Positions 52,569-60,784 of a stretch of 64,000 nt of DNA are shown here, piece after piece. The notes beneath the pieces were generated by a model. It was not told where the DNA came from, did no database searches, and saw nothing but the letters and a program-made list of their open reading frames with translations. Position 1 is the first letter of the stretch. Each line of letters starts with the position of its first letter. The position numbers were made by a program, and so were the translations under genes. This stretch comes from Nitrospira sp. (lineage in GTDB: Bacteria > Nitrospirota > Nitrospiria > Nitrospirales > Nitrospiraceae). The DNA lies in assembly GCA_024760545.1 (NCBI GenBank), contig CP060501.1:2331501-2395500 (forward strand), given 5' to 3'.

Positions 52569-53129
52569 GTGTCGCTACCTAAATGGGTAACTCGATTCGC
52601 CATCCTTATCATCATTGGCGCATCCGCTCTTTTGGGATACCAGCTCCTGACACGTCCGGCGACCCACAAGGAAGCGCTGATTGCTGATATCATTCAAAAC
52701 TGGCAAAACACACATCCTGCCGCACACCGCTTTGTGATACTGCCTGACTTCAACAACGACGCGGTTCTTGATAAGGATACGGGCCTCATCTGGGAGATCT
52801 CTCCACAACCAACGACCGTGACGTGGAATGAGGCTCGTGTCACTTGCGTCACCAGAGCGACGGGGGGACAGAAGGGTTGGCGCCTTCCCGCACCGGCCGA
52901 AATGCGTAGCCTCGTGGGGCCTGCAGTCGACTCACCCATTCCCAATCTTCCACCGGGTCATCCATTCTCGAATATCCAGCCGACATCCTATTGGACGGTA
53001 GTTCCTGAAGCGAATCAGCCATCCTATGCACGCTACGTGGACGCATTCCTGGGCAATGTGCTCAGTTTCATCAAAATATACACCTATCCAGTCTGGTGCG
53101 TTCGCGGACCGATTAAGGGTTTGGACTAG
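52569..53129 (+). CDS. Membrane-anchored DUF1566-like protein
   Basis: A 186-residue protein from a GTG with GGAGGAAC upstream. One N-terminal helix (FAILIIIGASALLGYQLL) anchors a periplasmic domain. DKDTGLIWEISPQPTTVTWN, then GGQKGWRLPAPAEMRSLVG and a final VWCVRG match the Lcl C-terminal/DUF1566 domain: TGLIW at the start, WRLP in the middle, a C-terminal WCVR. Such domains are secreted, often adhesion- or phage-tail-related. It is divergent from amoC, so it shares the spacer. Function unknown. Confidence 0.7.
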   Translation: MSLPKWVTRFAILIIIGASALLGYQLLTRPATHKEALIADIIQNWQNTHPAAHRFVILPDFNNDAVLDKDTGLIWEISPQPTTVTWNEARVTCVTRATGGQKGWRLPAPAEMRSLVGPAVDSPIPNLPPGHPFSNIQPTSYWTVVPEANQPSYARYVDAFLGNVLSFIKIYTYPVWCVRGPIKGLD

Positions 53130-53265
53130 CCTCCGAATCACTTCACTTACGTCCATATACTTACTTCATTTTCGTCCGTGAGCCCTCGCACTGCACAGTT
53201 ATCAAGACATTCCGTCGACTCTTCCTCTAAGCTATCGAGAGGCTTCATGCACGTATGATCAGACT

Positions 53266-54183
53266 TTAGCGAATAACCCGCTGCTGCCTCGAAAGAAGAA
53301 TCGCCAGGCGGTTGTGTAGTGCGGCAAGCTCGTCAAGAAGTTCAACTCCACTGATCTCTAAAAGGTGTTCGATCACACGCGCGCCCTGGCCTCCAATCGC
53401 AACAGACCAGGACGCTGAAAGCCCTTTCAGCTCGTCTAACAGCTTGCTGGTTGCTCCATCAGATTGCGTTTCGGTCAAGGAGAGGAGAACCAGGTCCGGC
53501 TTGACGCGTTCGCAGAATGTTTGAAGAGCTGAAATAGGAAGATTGGGACCAAGATAATAGACGTGACACCCACGTGCAGCAGCAAGATAGGCCGCAGCCT
53601 GTGCGCCAATCTCGTGAAATTCACCTTCGGGACACGCAACAAGCACCCGAGGACCGAATTCATTCACCGGCAACTGGTTCATCACGGCAAACAATTTCTG
53701 CTGGATGACTTTCGTCACATAGTGTTCAACGGCAACGGTCACCCGCCCTTCATGCCAAAGCTCGCCGATGCGGCGCTGCAACGGAAGCAGAATGCGCTGC
53801 ACGGCTTCTTCGAACGGTATCACCGCCACTGCTGCGTTGAGTTGCTGTTCAAACCTGGTCTTGTCGAGCGGATCAAGACGCGAGATCAGTTCCTCCAACA
53901 AAGAGTTATGCGGTGACAGATCCTGCTGCTTCGGGGTTGAATTGATTCGCATTCGATTAAGCAGTGAATCCCGCCCTTCGACCGCGAGCGCCCCGATTGT
54001 TTGGCCGCGGTCGAGCTCTTCCTTAAGAAAACGAAGTAAGGCGACATCTTCATCAGTGTATTCCCTATAGCGATTGGCACTCCGCAACGGTTTGACAAGG
54101 CCATACCGCCGTTCCCAGACCCTGATCACATCTCTTGAAAGCCCCACGAGCTTTGAAACTCTATGAATTCTGTGAGTGTTCAT
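53266..54183 (-). CDS. MerR-family regulator with B12-binding domain (CarH/LitR-like)
   Basis: A 305-residue regulator. The MerR HTH occupies residues 5-75 (HRVSKLVGLSRDVIRVWERR). The helical cap of CarH-type proteins is recognised by Trp143 and Glu153-His154 (ELWHEGRVTVAVEHYV, the Wx9EH motif). The Rossmann B12 domain has ExHxxG in CPEGEFHEIGAQAAA (Glu188, His190, Gly193), then YYLGPNLPISALQ. CarH/LitR proteins bind adenosylcobalamin, tetramerise on operators in the dark and release DNA in light. It is divergent from a block containing photolyase; repeats in the spacer suggest autoregulation. Confidence 0.88.
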   Translation of the reverse strand: MNTHRIHRVSKLVGLSRDVIRVWERRYGLVKPLRSANRYREYTDEDVALLRFLKEELDRGQTIGALAVEGRDSLLNRMRINSTPKQQDLSPHNSLLEELISRLDPLDKTRFEQQLNAAVAVIPFEEAVQRILLPLQRRIGELWHEGRVTVAVEHYVTKVIQQKLFAVMNQLPVNEFGPRVLVACPEGEFHEIGAQAAAYLAAARGCHVYYLGPNLPISALQTFCERVKPDLVLLSLTETQSDGATSKLLDELKGLSASWSVAIGGQGARVIEHLLEISGVELLDELAALHNRLAILLSRQQRVIR

Positions 54184-54200
54184 ATTTCATTCTTATATGT

Positions 54201-54275
54201 TGTCCAATGTTTGTCAAATATTTTCTCATAAAACACTTGACACATTGGACATATAACTGCTATACATTGAACATA
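54201..54275. promoter_or_regulatory. Operator-like repeats and promoter for the divergent genes
   Basis: Three copies of ACATTG(G/A)ACA: minus strand at 54201-54210, plus strand at 54242-54251 and 54264-54273. The two plus copies are spaced 22 bp, two helical turns. The promoter TTGACA (54237-54242), 18-bp spacer, TATACA (54261-54266) overlaps both plus copies, so binding would block transcription of the rightward genes; the minus copy would affect the regulator itself. Confidence 0.65.
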
Positions 54276-54313
54276 CATTATACAAACGATGTGCACGAGC
54301 ATGGAGGTGTTCA

Positions 54314-54613
54314 ATGGCTACTAGGACGTCGGAGCGAATCAAAGGGCAGGAGCACCATGCGGTCACTTTTACGGCAGATCCCTACCAATCAAATTGCACT
54401 AGGTGTGGAGGCCTATTGGTGAGGGACTTTTGGCAAGATCTGATGGACGCATCCAATCCCTTTATCGCCCAAAGATGTATCCAGTGTGGAGAGATCATCG
54501 ACTCCGTCATCCTCCGTAATCGTTCGCTTCAACAGCAATCAAGCGTGGTCCACCCTCTGCACGTCTCGGCTCACTGCCCGAACATGCAGACACCATCACC
54601 ACAGACGTCATGA
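54314..54613 (+). CDS. Small zinc-ribbon protein
   Basis: A 99-residue protein with two CxxC pairs (QSNCTRCGGLLVRDFWQDLM and AQRCIQCGEIIDSVILRNRS) that form a zinc ribbon around residues 28-64. GGAGG precedes the ATG. It is the first gene right of the operator region and overlaps the coding extension of the next gene, so it is the head of that operon. Probably DNA- or protein-binding; role unknown. Confidence 0.7.
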   Translation: MATRTSERIKGQEHHAVTFTADPYQSNCTRCGGLLVRDFWQDLMDASNPFIAQRCIQCGEIIDSVILRNRSLQQQSSVVHPLHVSAHCPNMQTPSPQTS

Positions 54614-54657
54614 GAGATCGTTTCCTCTTCATGCGCCTAAAGACGAAGGAGAAAGTC

Positions 54658-55635
54658 ATGCGGAGTCACCCACACATTCAAGCCAGCATACCTATGTTAT
54701 TCATCGTTCTGTTGACCGCTGGAACGATTTCCGCAGCGGCGGGAGATCCATCGGCCGTGAACAAGGACATGGTGCTCATTTCCAAAGGCGAGTTCTCCAT
54801 GGGGAGTAACGAGCACGGAGACGAAACCAAGCATCAAGTCGTGCTCGATTCCTATTGGATCGACAAGTTTGAAACATCCAATGCTCGTTACAAAGAGTTC
54901 ATGAAAGCCACCAGCCATCCCGCGCCGGCCTATTGGGACGACCCGCGACTCAATAAGCCCAACCATCCGGTTGTCGGTGTGAGCTGGACTGATGCAAGCG
55001 CATTCTGCAAATGGGACGGCAAACGCCTTCCAACAGAAGCAGAGTGGGAGCGAGCGGCCAAAGGCCCTGAAGGGGATAGACATTATCCATGGGGCCACAC
55101 GATTGATCCAAAGAAAGCCAACTATGGTCAAAACGTCGGCCGCACCATGCCTGTGGATTCGTATCCAGATGGGATCAGCGGCTACGGGGTCTACAACATG
55201 GCCGGCAACGTGTTTGAGTGGGTAGAGGATTGGTATGAACCCTCGTACTACAAGCGTAGCGTCGCTCTGAATCCGAAGGGTGCTGATCAGGGTTACAACT
55301 TCGCCAATCAAGGTCCCGTCAAGGTGCTCAGGGGAGGCTCTTGGCTCGCCCCGGAAACTTCTCTCCATACGAGTCACCGATTCTGGAATCAGCCGGACAA
55401 TAACTCCTACGGCGTTGGCCTTGGATTCCGTTGCGCCAAGTCGGCCCAGACGGTGTCCGACGAAGCCGTGCAAGGAGGCCGCGAGGCATTCATTCAGGCG
55501 CTAATCGCAATGGGTGCTGAAAAGAACGCCGATGCACTCACGTCGATTGAGAAAGCGCTGGCCGCAGACCCTGGGAACATAGAGTATCTCGCAACCCGAG
55601 ATGTGATCCGGAAAAGCCTGAACATCACGAAGTAA
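54658..55635 (+). CDS. SUMF1/formylglycine-generating-enzyme-like secreted protein
   Basis: A 325-residue protein; AAGGAG decides the ATG at 54658 over one at 54610. A signal peptide (PMLFIVLLTAGTISAAAGD) targets it to the periplasm. MVLISKGEFSMGSNEHGDET, KRLPTEAEWERAAKGPEGDR, MAGNVFEWVEDWYEPSYYKR and VLRGGSWLAPETSLHTSHRF are the standard SUMF1 blocks. Only one Cys (GLGFRCAK) of the two in true formylglycine-generating enzymes is present, so that chemistry is unlikely. A tetratricopeptide-like tail follows. It probably binds a partner or ligand. Confidence 0.82.
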   Translation: MRSHPHIQASIPMLFIVLLTAGTISAAAGDPSAVNKDMVLISKGEFSMGSNEHGDETKHQVVLDSYWIDKFETSNARYKEFMKATSHPAPAYWDDPRLNKPNHPVVGVSWTDASAFCKWDGKRLPTEAEWERAAKGPEGDRHYPWGHTIDPKKANYGQNVGRTMPVDSYPDGISGYGVYNMAGNVFEWVEDWYEPSYYKRSVALNPKGADQGYNFANQGPVKVLRGGSWLAPETSLHTSHRFWNQPDNNSYGVGLGFRCAKSAQTVSDEAVQGGREAFIQALIAMGAEKNADALTSIEKALAADPGNIEYLATRDVIRKSLNITK

Positions 55636-55716
55636 TCTGCTCAGGTGTTCAGAACTCCTATGGTGAGGCTCTTAGCAATCCGCGTAACCCGATCGCTTGG
55701 GATGGAGACGCGACCC

Positions 55717-56085
55717 ATGAGACACCGCAATTTCCACTATGCTGGGATCCTCCTCATCGCCTTGACTGTACCTCCAGACTTGTCGGCCGGTCCGCTAGAA
55801 CCGGCCGACCACCCACACCGGGAAAGCGTGATAGCCGTCCACGAAGCTGAACACGATGTCGATCATGCCTGGGAGGTGTATCACCGCGCAGCGTTAGGCG
55901 GTACGGTGGCCACTCCGCGACTGCAGGCCGAGATCGAGGAACATTTGCACGATGCCCGTGTTCTCATTACTCAAGCCCAAGAGGCCGCTGAATACGGCGA
56001 TCAACGCCAAGTGGAGCACCTCATCGAACAAGTCAGATTCCACACCACCCAAGCCATTGAAGGTAGCAAGGAACCGAAGAGATGA
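55717..56085 (+). CDS. Small secreted His-rich helical protein
   Basis: A 122-residue protein, start 55717 (an ATG at 55702 is possible). A signal peptide (FHYAGILLIALTVPPDLSAG) precedes a helical domain with many His, Glu and Asp: HRESVIAVHEAEHDVDHAWE, then EEHLHDARVLITQAQEAAEY and QVEHLIEQVRFHTTQ. This resembles small periplasmic metal-binding proteins, but it is not clearly one of them. Its stop overlaps the next SUMF1 gene by 4 nt (ATGA), so they are made together. Confidence 0.65.
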   Translation: MRHRNFHYAGILLIALTVPPDLSAGPLEPADHPHRESVIAVHEAEHDVDHAWEVYHRAALGGTVATPRLQAEIEEHLHDARVLITQAQEAAEYGDQRQVEHLIEQVRFHTTQAIEGSKEPKR

Positions 56086-56924
56086 CGACTCATTGGTGGC
56101 GGAGTTCGGGGCGATTCACTGAAATAGCGACCCTGGCAGTTGTGACGCTGTTCGCGCTCTCGCAGTCACTCGCCGCCGAATCGCAGCCCTCGGCGAAAGA
56201 CATTGACCCCGTTCCGATGATCACAATTCCAGCCGGTGAATTCTTGATGGGCTCTGCGGAAAGAGAAGGGCGGGCCGACGAGTGGCCTCAACGGTCCGTA
56301 TACTTGGACACATTCCTCATCGATCAGGTCGAAGTGACGAACGCGCGATATATGGAGTTTGTCAAGGCAACAGGCCACCGACCTCCTCCTAATCCCTATG
56401 GTACCGGTACGTTGCAGGCCGCCAAAGGCATTGAGCAACTGCCCGTGGTCCAAACGACCTGGTACGACGCCAAATCCTATTGCGCCTGGGCCAAGAAACG
56501 CTTGCCGACCGAAGCAGAATGGGAAAAGGCCGCTCGCGGGACCGATGGCCGGCTGTATCCATGGGGTAATGAGCCGCCGACTGGGAAACACGCGAACTTT
56601 GATCGTGAATGGGAGGATGAGCACACCCTCCATATGGTCGGGTCTTTGCCCGGAGGAGATTCCCCCTATGGGGTGAAGGACATGGCGGGCAATGTCAGAG
56701 AGTGGGTCTCCGATTGGTATGACTCGGAATATTACAACTACGCGCCCAATCGGAACCCGCAAGGCCCCGACAAGAAAGGAGTGGTTCGTTCGATCCGAGG
56801 CGGCTCCTGGCATAGTCCGAAATCCGACATCACTACATCGGCACGGGGTCGTGGCGGGTTCGCCTTGCAAACCCATGGCACTGGGTTTCGGTGCGCCCGC
56901 AATCTCGAGAGAACGAGTCACTAG
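56082..56924 (+). CDS. Second SUMF1-like secreted protein
   Basis: A 280-residue paralogue of the gene two positions upstream. A signal peptide (IATLAVVTLFALSQSLAAES) precedes the SUMF1 domain: MITIPAGEFLMGSAEREGRA, KRLPTEAEWEKAARGTDGRL, MAGNVREWVSDWYDSEYYNY and IRGGSWHSPKSDITTSARGR. Again only the final Cys (GTGFRCARN) is present. Lacks the C-terminal repeat tail of its neighbour. Translationally coupled to the His-rich protein; the three likely act in the periplasm together. Confidence 0.82.
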   Translation: MTTHWWRSSGRFTEIATLAVVTLFALSQSLAAESQPSAKDIDPVPMITIPAGEFLMGSAEREGRADEWPQRSVYLDTFLIDQVEVTNARYMEFVKATGHRPPPNPYGTGTLQAAKGIEQLPVVQTTWYDAKSYCAWAKKRLPTEAEWEKAARGTDGRLYPWGNEPPTGKHANFDREWEDEHTLHMVGSLPGGDSPYGVKDMAGNVREWVSDWYDSEYYNYAPNRNPQGPDKKGVVRSIRGGSWHSPKSDITTSARGRGGFALQTHGTGFRCARNLERTSH

Positions 56925-57298
56925 GCATTGGAGAAGCGCCCTCATGCTGTGTCGGAATAGAATAACCAATCAACACTGCTGGAGGTTGGCTTCCGGTTTG
57001 GTCAAGGTGACGCCGGAACTCCGCACGGCGTCACCCGCTGAGGCAGACAGGTCTCCCTTTCATGAGGGGGATCTGTCACCTCGGTGGAGCACAACCGCAG
57101 CCGTCCACGCATGTTTCGGGCGTGGGAATATAGGAAAGATCACGTGGACCTGAGGACCCGAGAAACGACCCGTTGGTGCAACAGATGAGTTGTCCCAAGT
57201 CTGTCTCACATGGCTCAACCAATCTACGTTAGGATAGGGTCCGAATACATGCGCATGATTGACGATGTCATGTCAGCGGCGATTCCGGGGATGGGCCT
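56925..57298. other. Intergenic region with a strong inverted repeat
   Basis: About 375 bases. A perfect 10-bp inverted repeat (GGTGACGCCG / CGGCGTCACC, 10-nt loop) at 57006-57035 may end the SUMF1 operon; there is no T-run. I see no gene. The region before 57299 could contain the promoter of the photolyase block, but no consensus is clear. Confidence 0.45.
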
Positions 57299-58213
57299 AT
57301 GAATATCGTAGTAGCCGGAGCAACTGGATTCATTGGCCGGGCACTATGCACAACGCTACTCCATGCAGGCCACAGAGTCAGCATCCTCACGAGAAATGCT
57401 GGACAGGTCTTTAACCAGCCCGGGATGAGCGTGAACCAAGTCCCGTGGAACGCACGAGATACAGGACTCTGGGAGAAGGCTCTTGAAGGAGCAGATGCAG
57501 TCATCAACCTCGCCGGTGCACCAATTGCCGAGGCACGCTGGACAGATGCACGCAAGCGACTCATTACCGATAGTCGCGTGCTCACCACTCGCTTACTGGT
57601 CAGAGCCCTTTCACAGCGTTCTGCTCGGCCTGCCACATTCATCAGTGCGTCCGGCATCGGGTATTACGGGGCCACCGACGATCGCTGTCTTGACGAGGGG
57701 GCCGCACGCGGTCCGGGGTTCTTAGCCGATCTGTGCCTCGCATGGGAAGCGGAGGCCCTTCGGGCTGCGGAATTCGGGACGCGGGTCGTCCTCCTACGAA
57801 CCGGAATGGTGCTCGAACGAGATGGTGGAGCGTTGCCTAAGATGCTGTTGCCCTTTCGACTCTTTGCAGGCGGTCCGATCATGCCGGGCAGCCAATGGGT
57901 CTCCTGGATCCACCGGCGTGACCACATCGGTCTGATCCAATGGGCGCTCTCGACGGCAACTCTTTCCGGTCCGCTCAATGCCGTGGCCCCGGAGCCGGTG
58001 ACAATGAATACATTCTGTGAGGTCCTGGGGCGAGTGCTTCACCGTCCGTCATGGCTTCCCGTTCCAGGCATTGCCTTGAACATCCTGCTTGGTGAACTGG
58101 GGTCACTGATGACAACCGGCCAGCGCGTGATCCCTGCAAAAGCGATCGCGGGAGGTTATGCATTTCAGTATCCGACGCTCGAACCAGCCCTGAGCGCCGT
58201 GCTCAAAACATAG
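57299..58213 (+). CDS. TIGR01777-family NAD(P)-dependent epimerase
   Basis: A 304-residue short-chain dehydrogenase/reductase. NIVVAGATGFIGRALCTTLL is the NAD(P)-binding start (GATGFIG). GADAVINLAGAPIAEARWTD and ARPATFISASGIGYYGATDD match the YfcH/SulA-type TIGR01777 family. WVSWIHRRDHIGLIQWALST and the C-terminal domain ending LEPALSAVLKT are typical. The substrate is unknown. In light-regulated clusters this gene is often found with photolyase and a DUF523 protein, as here. Confidence 0.87.
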   Translation: MNIVVAGATGFIGRALCTTLLHAGHRVSILTRNAGQVFNQPGMSVNQVPWNARDTGLWEKALEGADAVINLAGAPIAEARWTDARKRLITDSRVLTTRLLVRALSQRSARPATFISASGIGYYGATDDRCLDEGAARGPGFLADLCLAWEAEALRAAEFGTRVVLLRTGMVLERDGGALPKMLLPFRLFAGGPIMPGSQWVSWIHRRDHIGLIQWALSTATLSGPLNAVAPEPVTMNTFCEVLGRVLHRPSWLPVPGIALNILLGELGSLMTTGQRVIPAKAIAGGYAFQYPTLEPALSAVLKT

Positions 58214-58232
58214 CCCGGAAAGAGGTGGTCTC

Positions 58233-58334
58233 ATGAGAATGTCCGCCATCCCTGGTTATGTTGCCGCAGGCTTGATGACAGGCTTTCTAGCGGTGGCGAC
58301 ACTTTGTCTGCTTGGATTGGTGAGTCTTGGATAG
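58233..58334 (+). CDS. 33-residue membrane peptide
   Basis: A short frame MRMSAIPGYVAAGLMTGFLA followed by VATLCLLGLVSLG, almost entirely one transmembrane helix. AGAGGTGG lies upstream of the ATG at 58233. It sits between the epimerase and photolyase on the same strand with short spacing, so it could be a genuine small membrane protein of the operon. No homologue is known to me. Confidence 0.5.
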   Translation: MRMSAIPGYVAAGLMTGFLAVATLCLLGLVSLG

Positions 58335-58380
58335 TCCTGGACGTTCGGAACGATAGTGATTCGAGGCAGAAGGAGAGCGG

Positions 58381-59826
58381 ATGCGCGGGATCGTCTGGTT
58401 CAGACGCGATCTTCGATTGCACGATCAGCCGGCCCTGACGGCCGCCTGCAAAGAATGCGACGAAGTCATTCCACTATTCGTGTTCGATGAGCCGCTGCTG
58501 CAGTCGCATGAGTTTGGGTCAGCGTGTGTGAACTTCATGCTCGGATGTTTAGAGCATCTTGGATCTTCGTTGGAAGAATTGGGAATCTCTCTTCGGTGGC
58601 GGCGCGGGGAGCCGGCCGAAGAGGTGGTTCGCGCTGCGCGCGAATGGCAGGCCGACATCATCTATTGGAATCGCGACTACGACCCATCCGCGAAGACGAG
58701 GGACCGGCAGGTCCAAGAACAATTGGCGCAATTGGGTGTGTCCGTACGGACCTTCAAGGATCATGTCGTATTTGAAGCCGAAGAGATTCGTGGAGCGACA
58801 GGCGATCCATTACAACGATATAGCGCGTATCGCGCTCGTTGGTGGACAACGTGGCAGGCTTGTAAGCCGGCCATATTACCGGTTCCGAAAATGACCGGAC
58901 GAGCGAAACCGGTTTCATCACTCTCCATCCCCAAACTTCCTTCACCGCACGACTTAGGATACGAGACCCTGACACCCTGGATTGAACCAGACGAACACAA
59001 CGCCCGCAGACGATTGCGGAGTTTTCTTGATGGCCCGATCCTCCAGTACGCGGATGGACGAAATCTCCCCGGAATTGACGGAAGCTCAAAACTGTCTCCC
59101 CATTTTCGTTTCGGAACACTCTCACCTCGGGTGGCCATTCACGCGGCCTTGGCAAAGCTGGCCATAGGTGGGCACCGGTCCCGTCCCGACATCGTCACGT
59201 GGATCGATGAACTCATTTGGCGTGAATTCTTCCAGCAAGTCTTAGAGTCATTCCCTCATGTGGCCGCGGGACCATTCCGCACTGTGTCCGTGCCGCCGCC
59301 GCGTGAGCCTGGTCCGGAACGTGACGCGCTCTGGGAAGCCTGGTGCGCCGGGCGAACCGGTTATCCTATTGTGGATGCGGGCATGCGGCAGCTGAACCGG
59401 ACAGGTTGGATGCACAACCGTGTGCGGATGATCGTGGCCTCCTTCTTGATCAAGGACCTTCGAATCGACTGGCAAAGCGGTGAGCGGTACTTCATGAACC
59501 ACCTGCTCGACGCGGATCTGGCAGCCAACAACGGGAACTGGCAGTGGTGTGCCTCGACCGGCACCGACAGCATGCGGGGTTATCGCGTGTTTAATCCTGC
59601 GCTCCAGAGCAAGAAGTTCGATCCGGACGGTGCGTATATTCGCCTCTACATACCCGAACTCGCCAAGGTGCCGGCGAACAGGATCCATGAGCCGCATCTG
59701 ATGTCTTGTGACGAGCAAAACCGCTATGGCTGTCACATCGCGATTGATTATCCATCTCCCGTCGTTGATCACAGTCAAGCTCGCCAGGAATATTTAGAGT
59801 TGGGCAAGCGTCAGGCGACACTATGA
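58381..59826 (+). CDS. phrB: Deoxyribodipyrimidine photolyase
   Basis: A 481-residue light-driven repair enzyme that splits cyclobutane pyrimidine dimers. The N-terminal antenna domain starts RGIVWFRRDLRLHDQPALTA. The FAD/DNA-binding part has WIDELIWREFFQQVLESFPH, AGMRQLNRTGWMHNRVRMIV, and GERYFMNHLLDADLAANNGN with the Trp and Asn typical of class I photolyases. YWNRDYDPSAKTRDRQVQEQ is in the antenna-cofactor pocket. Its stop overlaps the next gene by 4 nt. Position supports control by the CarH/LitR-like regulator. Confidence 0.95.
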   Translation: MRGIVWFRRDLRLHDQPALTAACKECDEVIPLFVFDEPLLQSHEFGSACVNFMLGCLEHLGSSLEELGISLRWRRGEPAEEVVRAAREWQADIIYWNRDYDPSAKTRDRQVQEQLAQLGVSVRTFKDHVVFEAEEIRGATGDPLQRYSAYRARWWTTWQACKPAILPVPKMTGRAKPVSSLSIPKLPSPHDLGYETLTPWIEPDEHNARRRLRSFLDGPILQYADGRNLPGIDGSSKLSPHFRFGTLSPRVAIHAALAKLAIGGHRSRPDIVTWIDELIWREFFQQVLESFPHVAAGPFRTVSVPPPREPGPERDALWEAWCAGRTGYPIVDAGMRQLNRTGWMHNRVRMIVASFLIKDLRIDWQSGERYFMNHLLDADLAANNGNWQWCASTGTDSMRGYRVFNPALQSKKFDPDGAYIRLYIPELAKVPANRIHEPHLMSCDEQNRYGCHIAIDYPSPVVDHSQARQEYLELGKRQATL

Positions 59827-60776
59827 TCGCTTCACCGATCCGTCTGGGCATCAGTCGCTGCCTCCTCGGTGATGAAGTTCGCTTTGATGGCGGCCACAAG
59901 CGCGATCACTTTCTCACGAAAGTTTTGGGCCGCTACGTTGAATGGGTGCCCGTCTGTCCTGAGGTCGAGGCGGGATTCGGCACCCCGCGGGAAGCCATGC
60001 GGTTGGTGGGCAATCCGCATCATCCTCGGCTGATGACGATCACCAGCAAGCGCGATCATACCGAGTCGATGAAGGCCATCATCCCTGCGCGTCTCGACTC
60101 CCTCGAGCGACTCGATCTCTCCGGGTTTGTCTTCAAGAAGGGCTCACCCAGTTGCGGCGTCGAGCGGGTGCGCGTGTATACCGTCCAAGGGATGCCGAGT
60201 CACAGCAGATCAGGGATCTTCGCGGGTGCCTTTATGGAGACGTTTCCGTTGATTCCCGTCGAGGAGGAAGGTCGGCTCTGCGATCCTGCCTTGCGGGAGA
60301 ACTTCATCGAACGAGTGTTCTGCTATCGCCGATTCCAAGATCTGATGCAGAACGGGCTCACGCGACAGGCGCTGGTACGCTTCCATACGATCCACAAGTA
60401 CCTGCTCCTGTCCCATAGCCAACAGCATTATGAGACAATGGGCCGGCTGGTCGGACAAGCGGAACGATATCGGCCCAAGGAATTGACGGTGAAGTACGGG
60501 GACCTTTTCATGAAGGCTCTCGCCGTGAAAGCGACGGTCCGCAAGCATGTGAATGTGCTGCACCACATTGTGGGATACTTCAAGAGTCGACTGACGACGC
60601 ATGAAAAGGCCGAGCTGTTAGGCGTGATCGACGACTATCATCGAGGGCTTACTCCCTTGATCGTCCCGCTCACACTGATTCAGCACTATGTCCGGGTGTT
60701 CGACGTGAGCTACATCCGTGATCAAGTGTATCTCCATCCACACCCGAAGGAACTGATGCTGCGAAATCACGCATAG
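59823..60776 (+). CDS. DUF523-DUF1722 protein (TudS-like plus YbgA-like)
   Basis: A 317-residue fusion. The DUF523 part (1-150) has Cys13 (GISRCLLGDEVRFDGGHKRD), Cys45 (VPVCPEVEAGFG) and Cys111 (GSPSCGVERV). In TudS, a DUF523 enzyme removing sulfur from thiouracil, three Cys hold a [4Fe-4S] cluster; the spacing here is similar. The DUF1722 part (160-317) is helical (FHTIHKYLLLSHSQQHYETM, VKATVRKHVNVLHHIVGYFK). The fusion commonly neighbours photolyase genes. The overlap with phrB is 4 nt. Confidence 0.88.
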   Translation: MIASPIRLGISRCLLGDEVRFDGGHKRDHFLTKVLGRYVEWVPVCPEVEAGFGTPREAMRLVGNPHHPRLMTITSKRDHTESMKAIIPARLDSLERLDLSGFVFKKGSPSCGVERVRVYTVQGMPSHSRSGIFAGAFMETFPLIPVEEEGRLCDPALRENFIERVFCYRRFQDLMQNGLTRQALVRFHTIHKYLLLSHSQQHYETMGRLVGQAERYRPKELTVKYGDLFMKALAVKATVRKHVNVLHHIVGYFKSRLTTHEKAELLGVIDDYHRGLTPLIVPLTLIQHYVRVFDVSYIRDQVYLHPHPKELMLRNHA

Positions 60777-60784
60777 GAGGGTTC

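Noticed and set aside
56692-57153. Plus-strand frame of 153 codons at the end of the second SUMF1 gene
   Set aside because: Mostly overlaps the real SUMF1 frame; the part beyond it covers a perfect inverted repeat and lacks a start signal.
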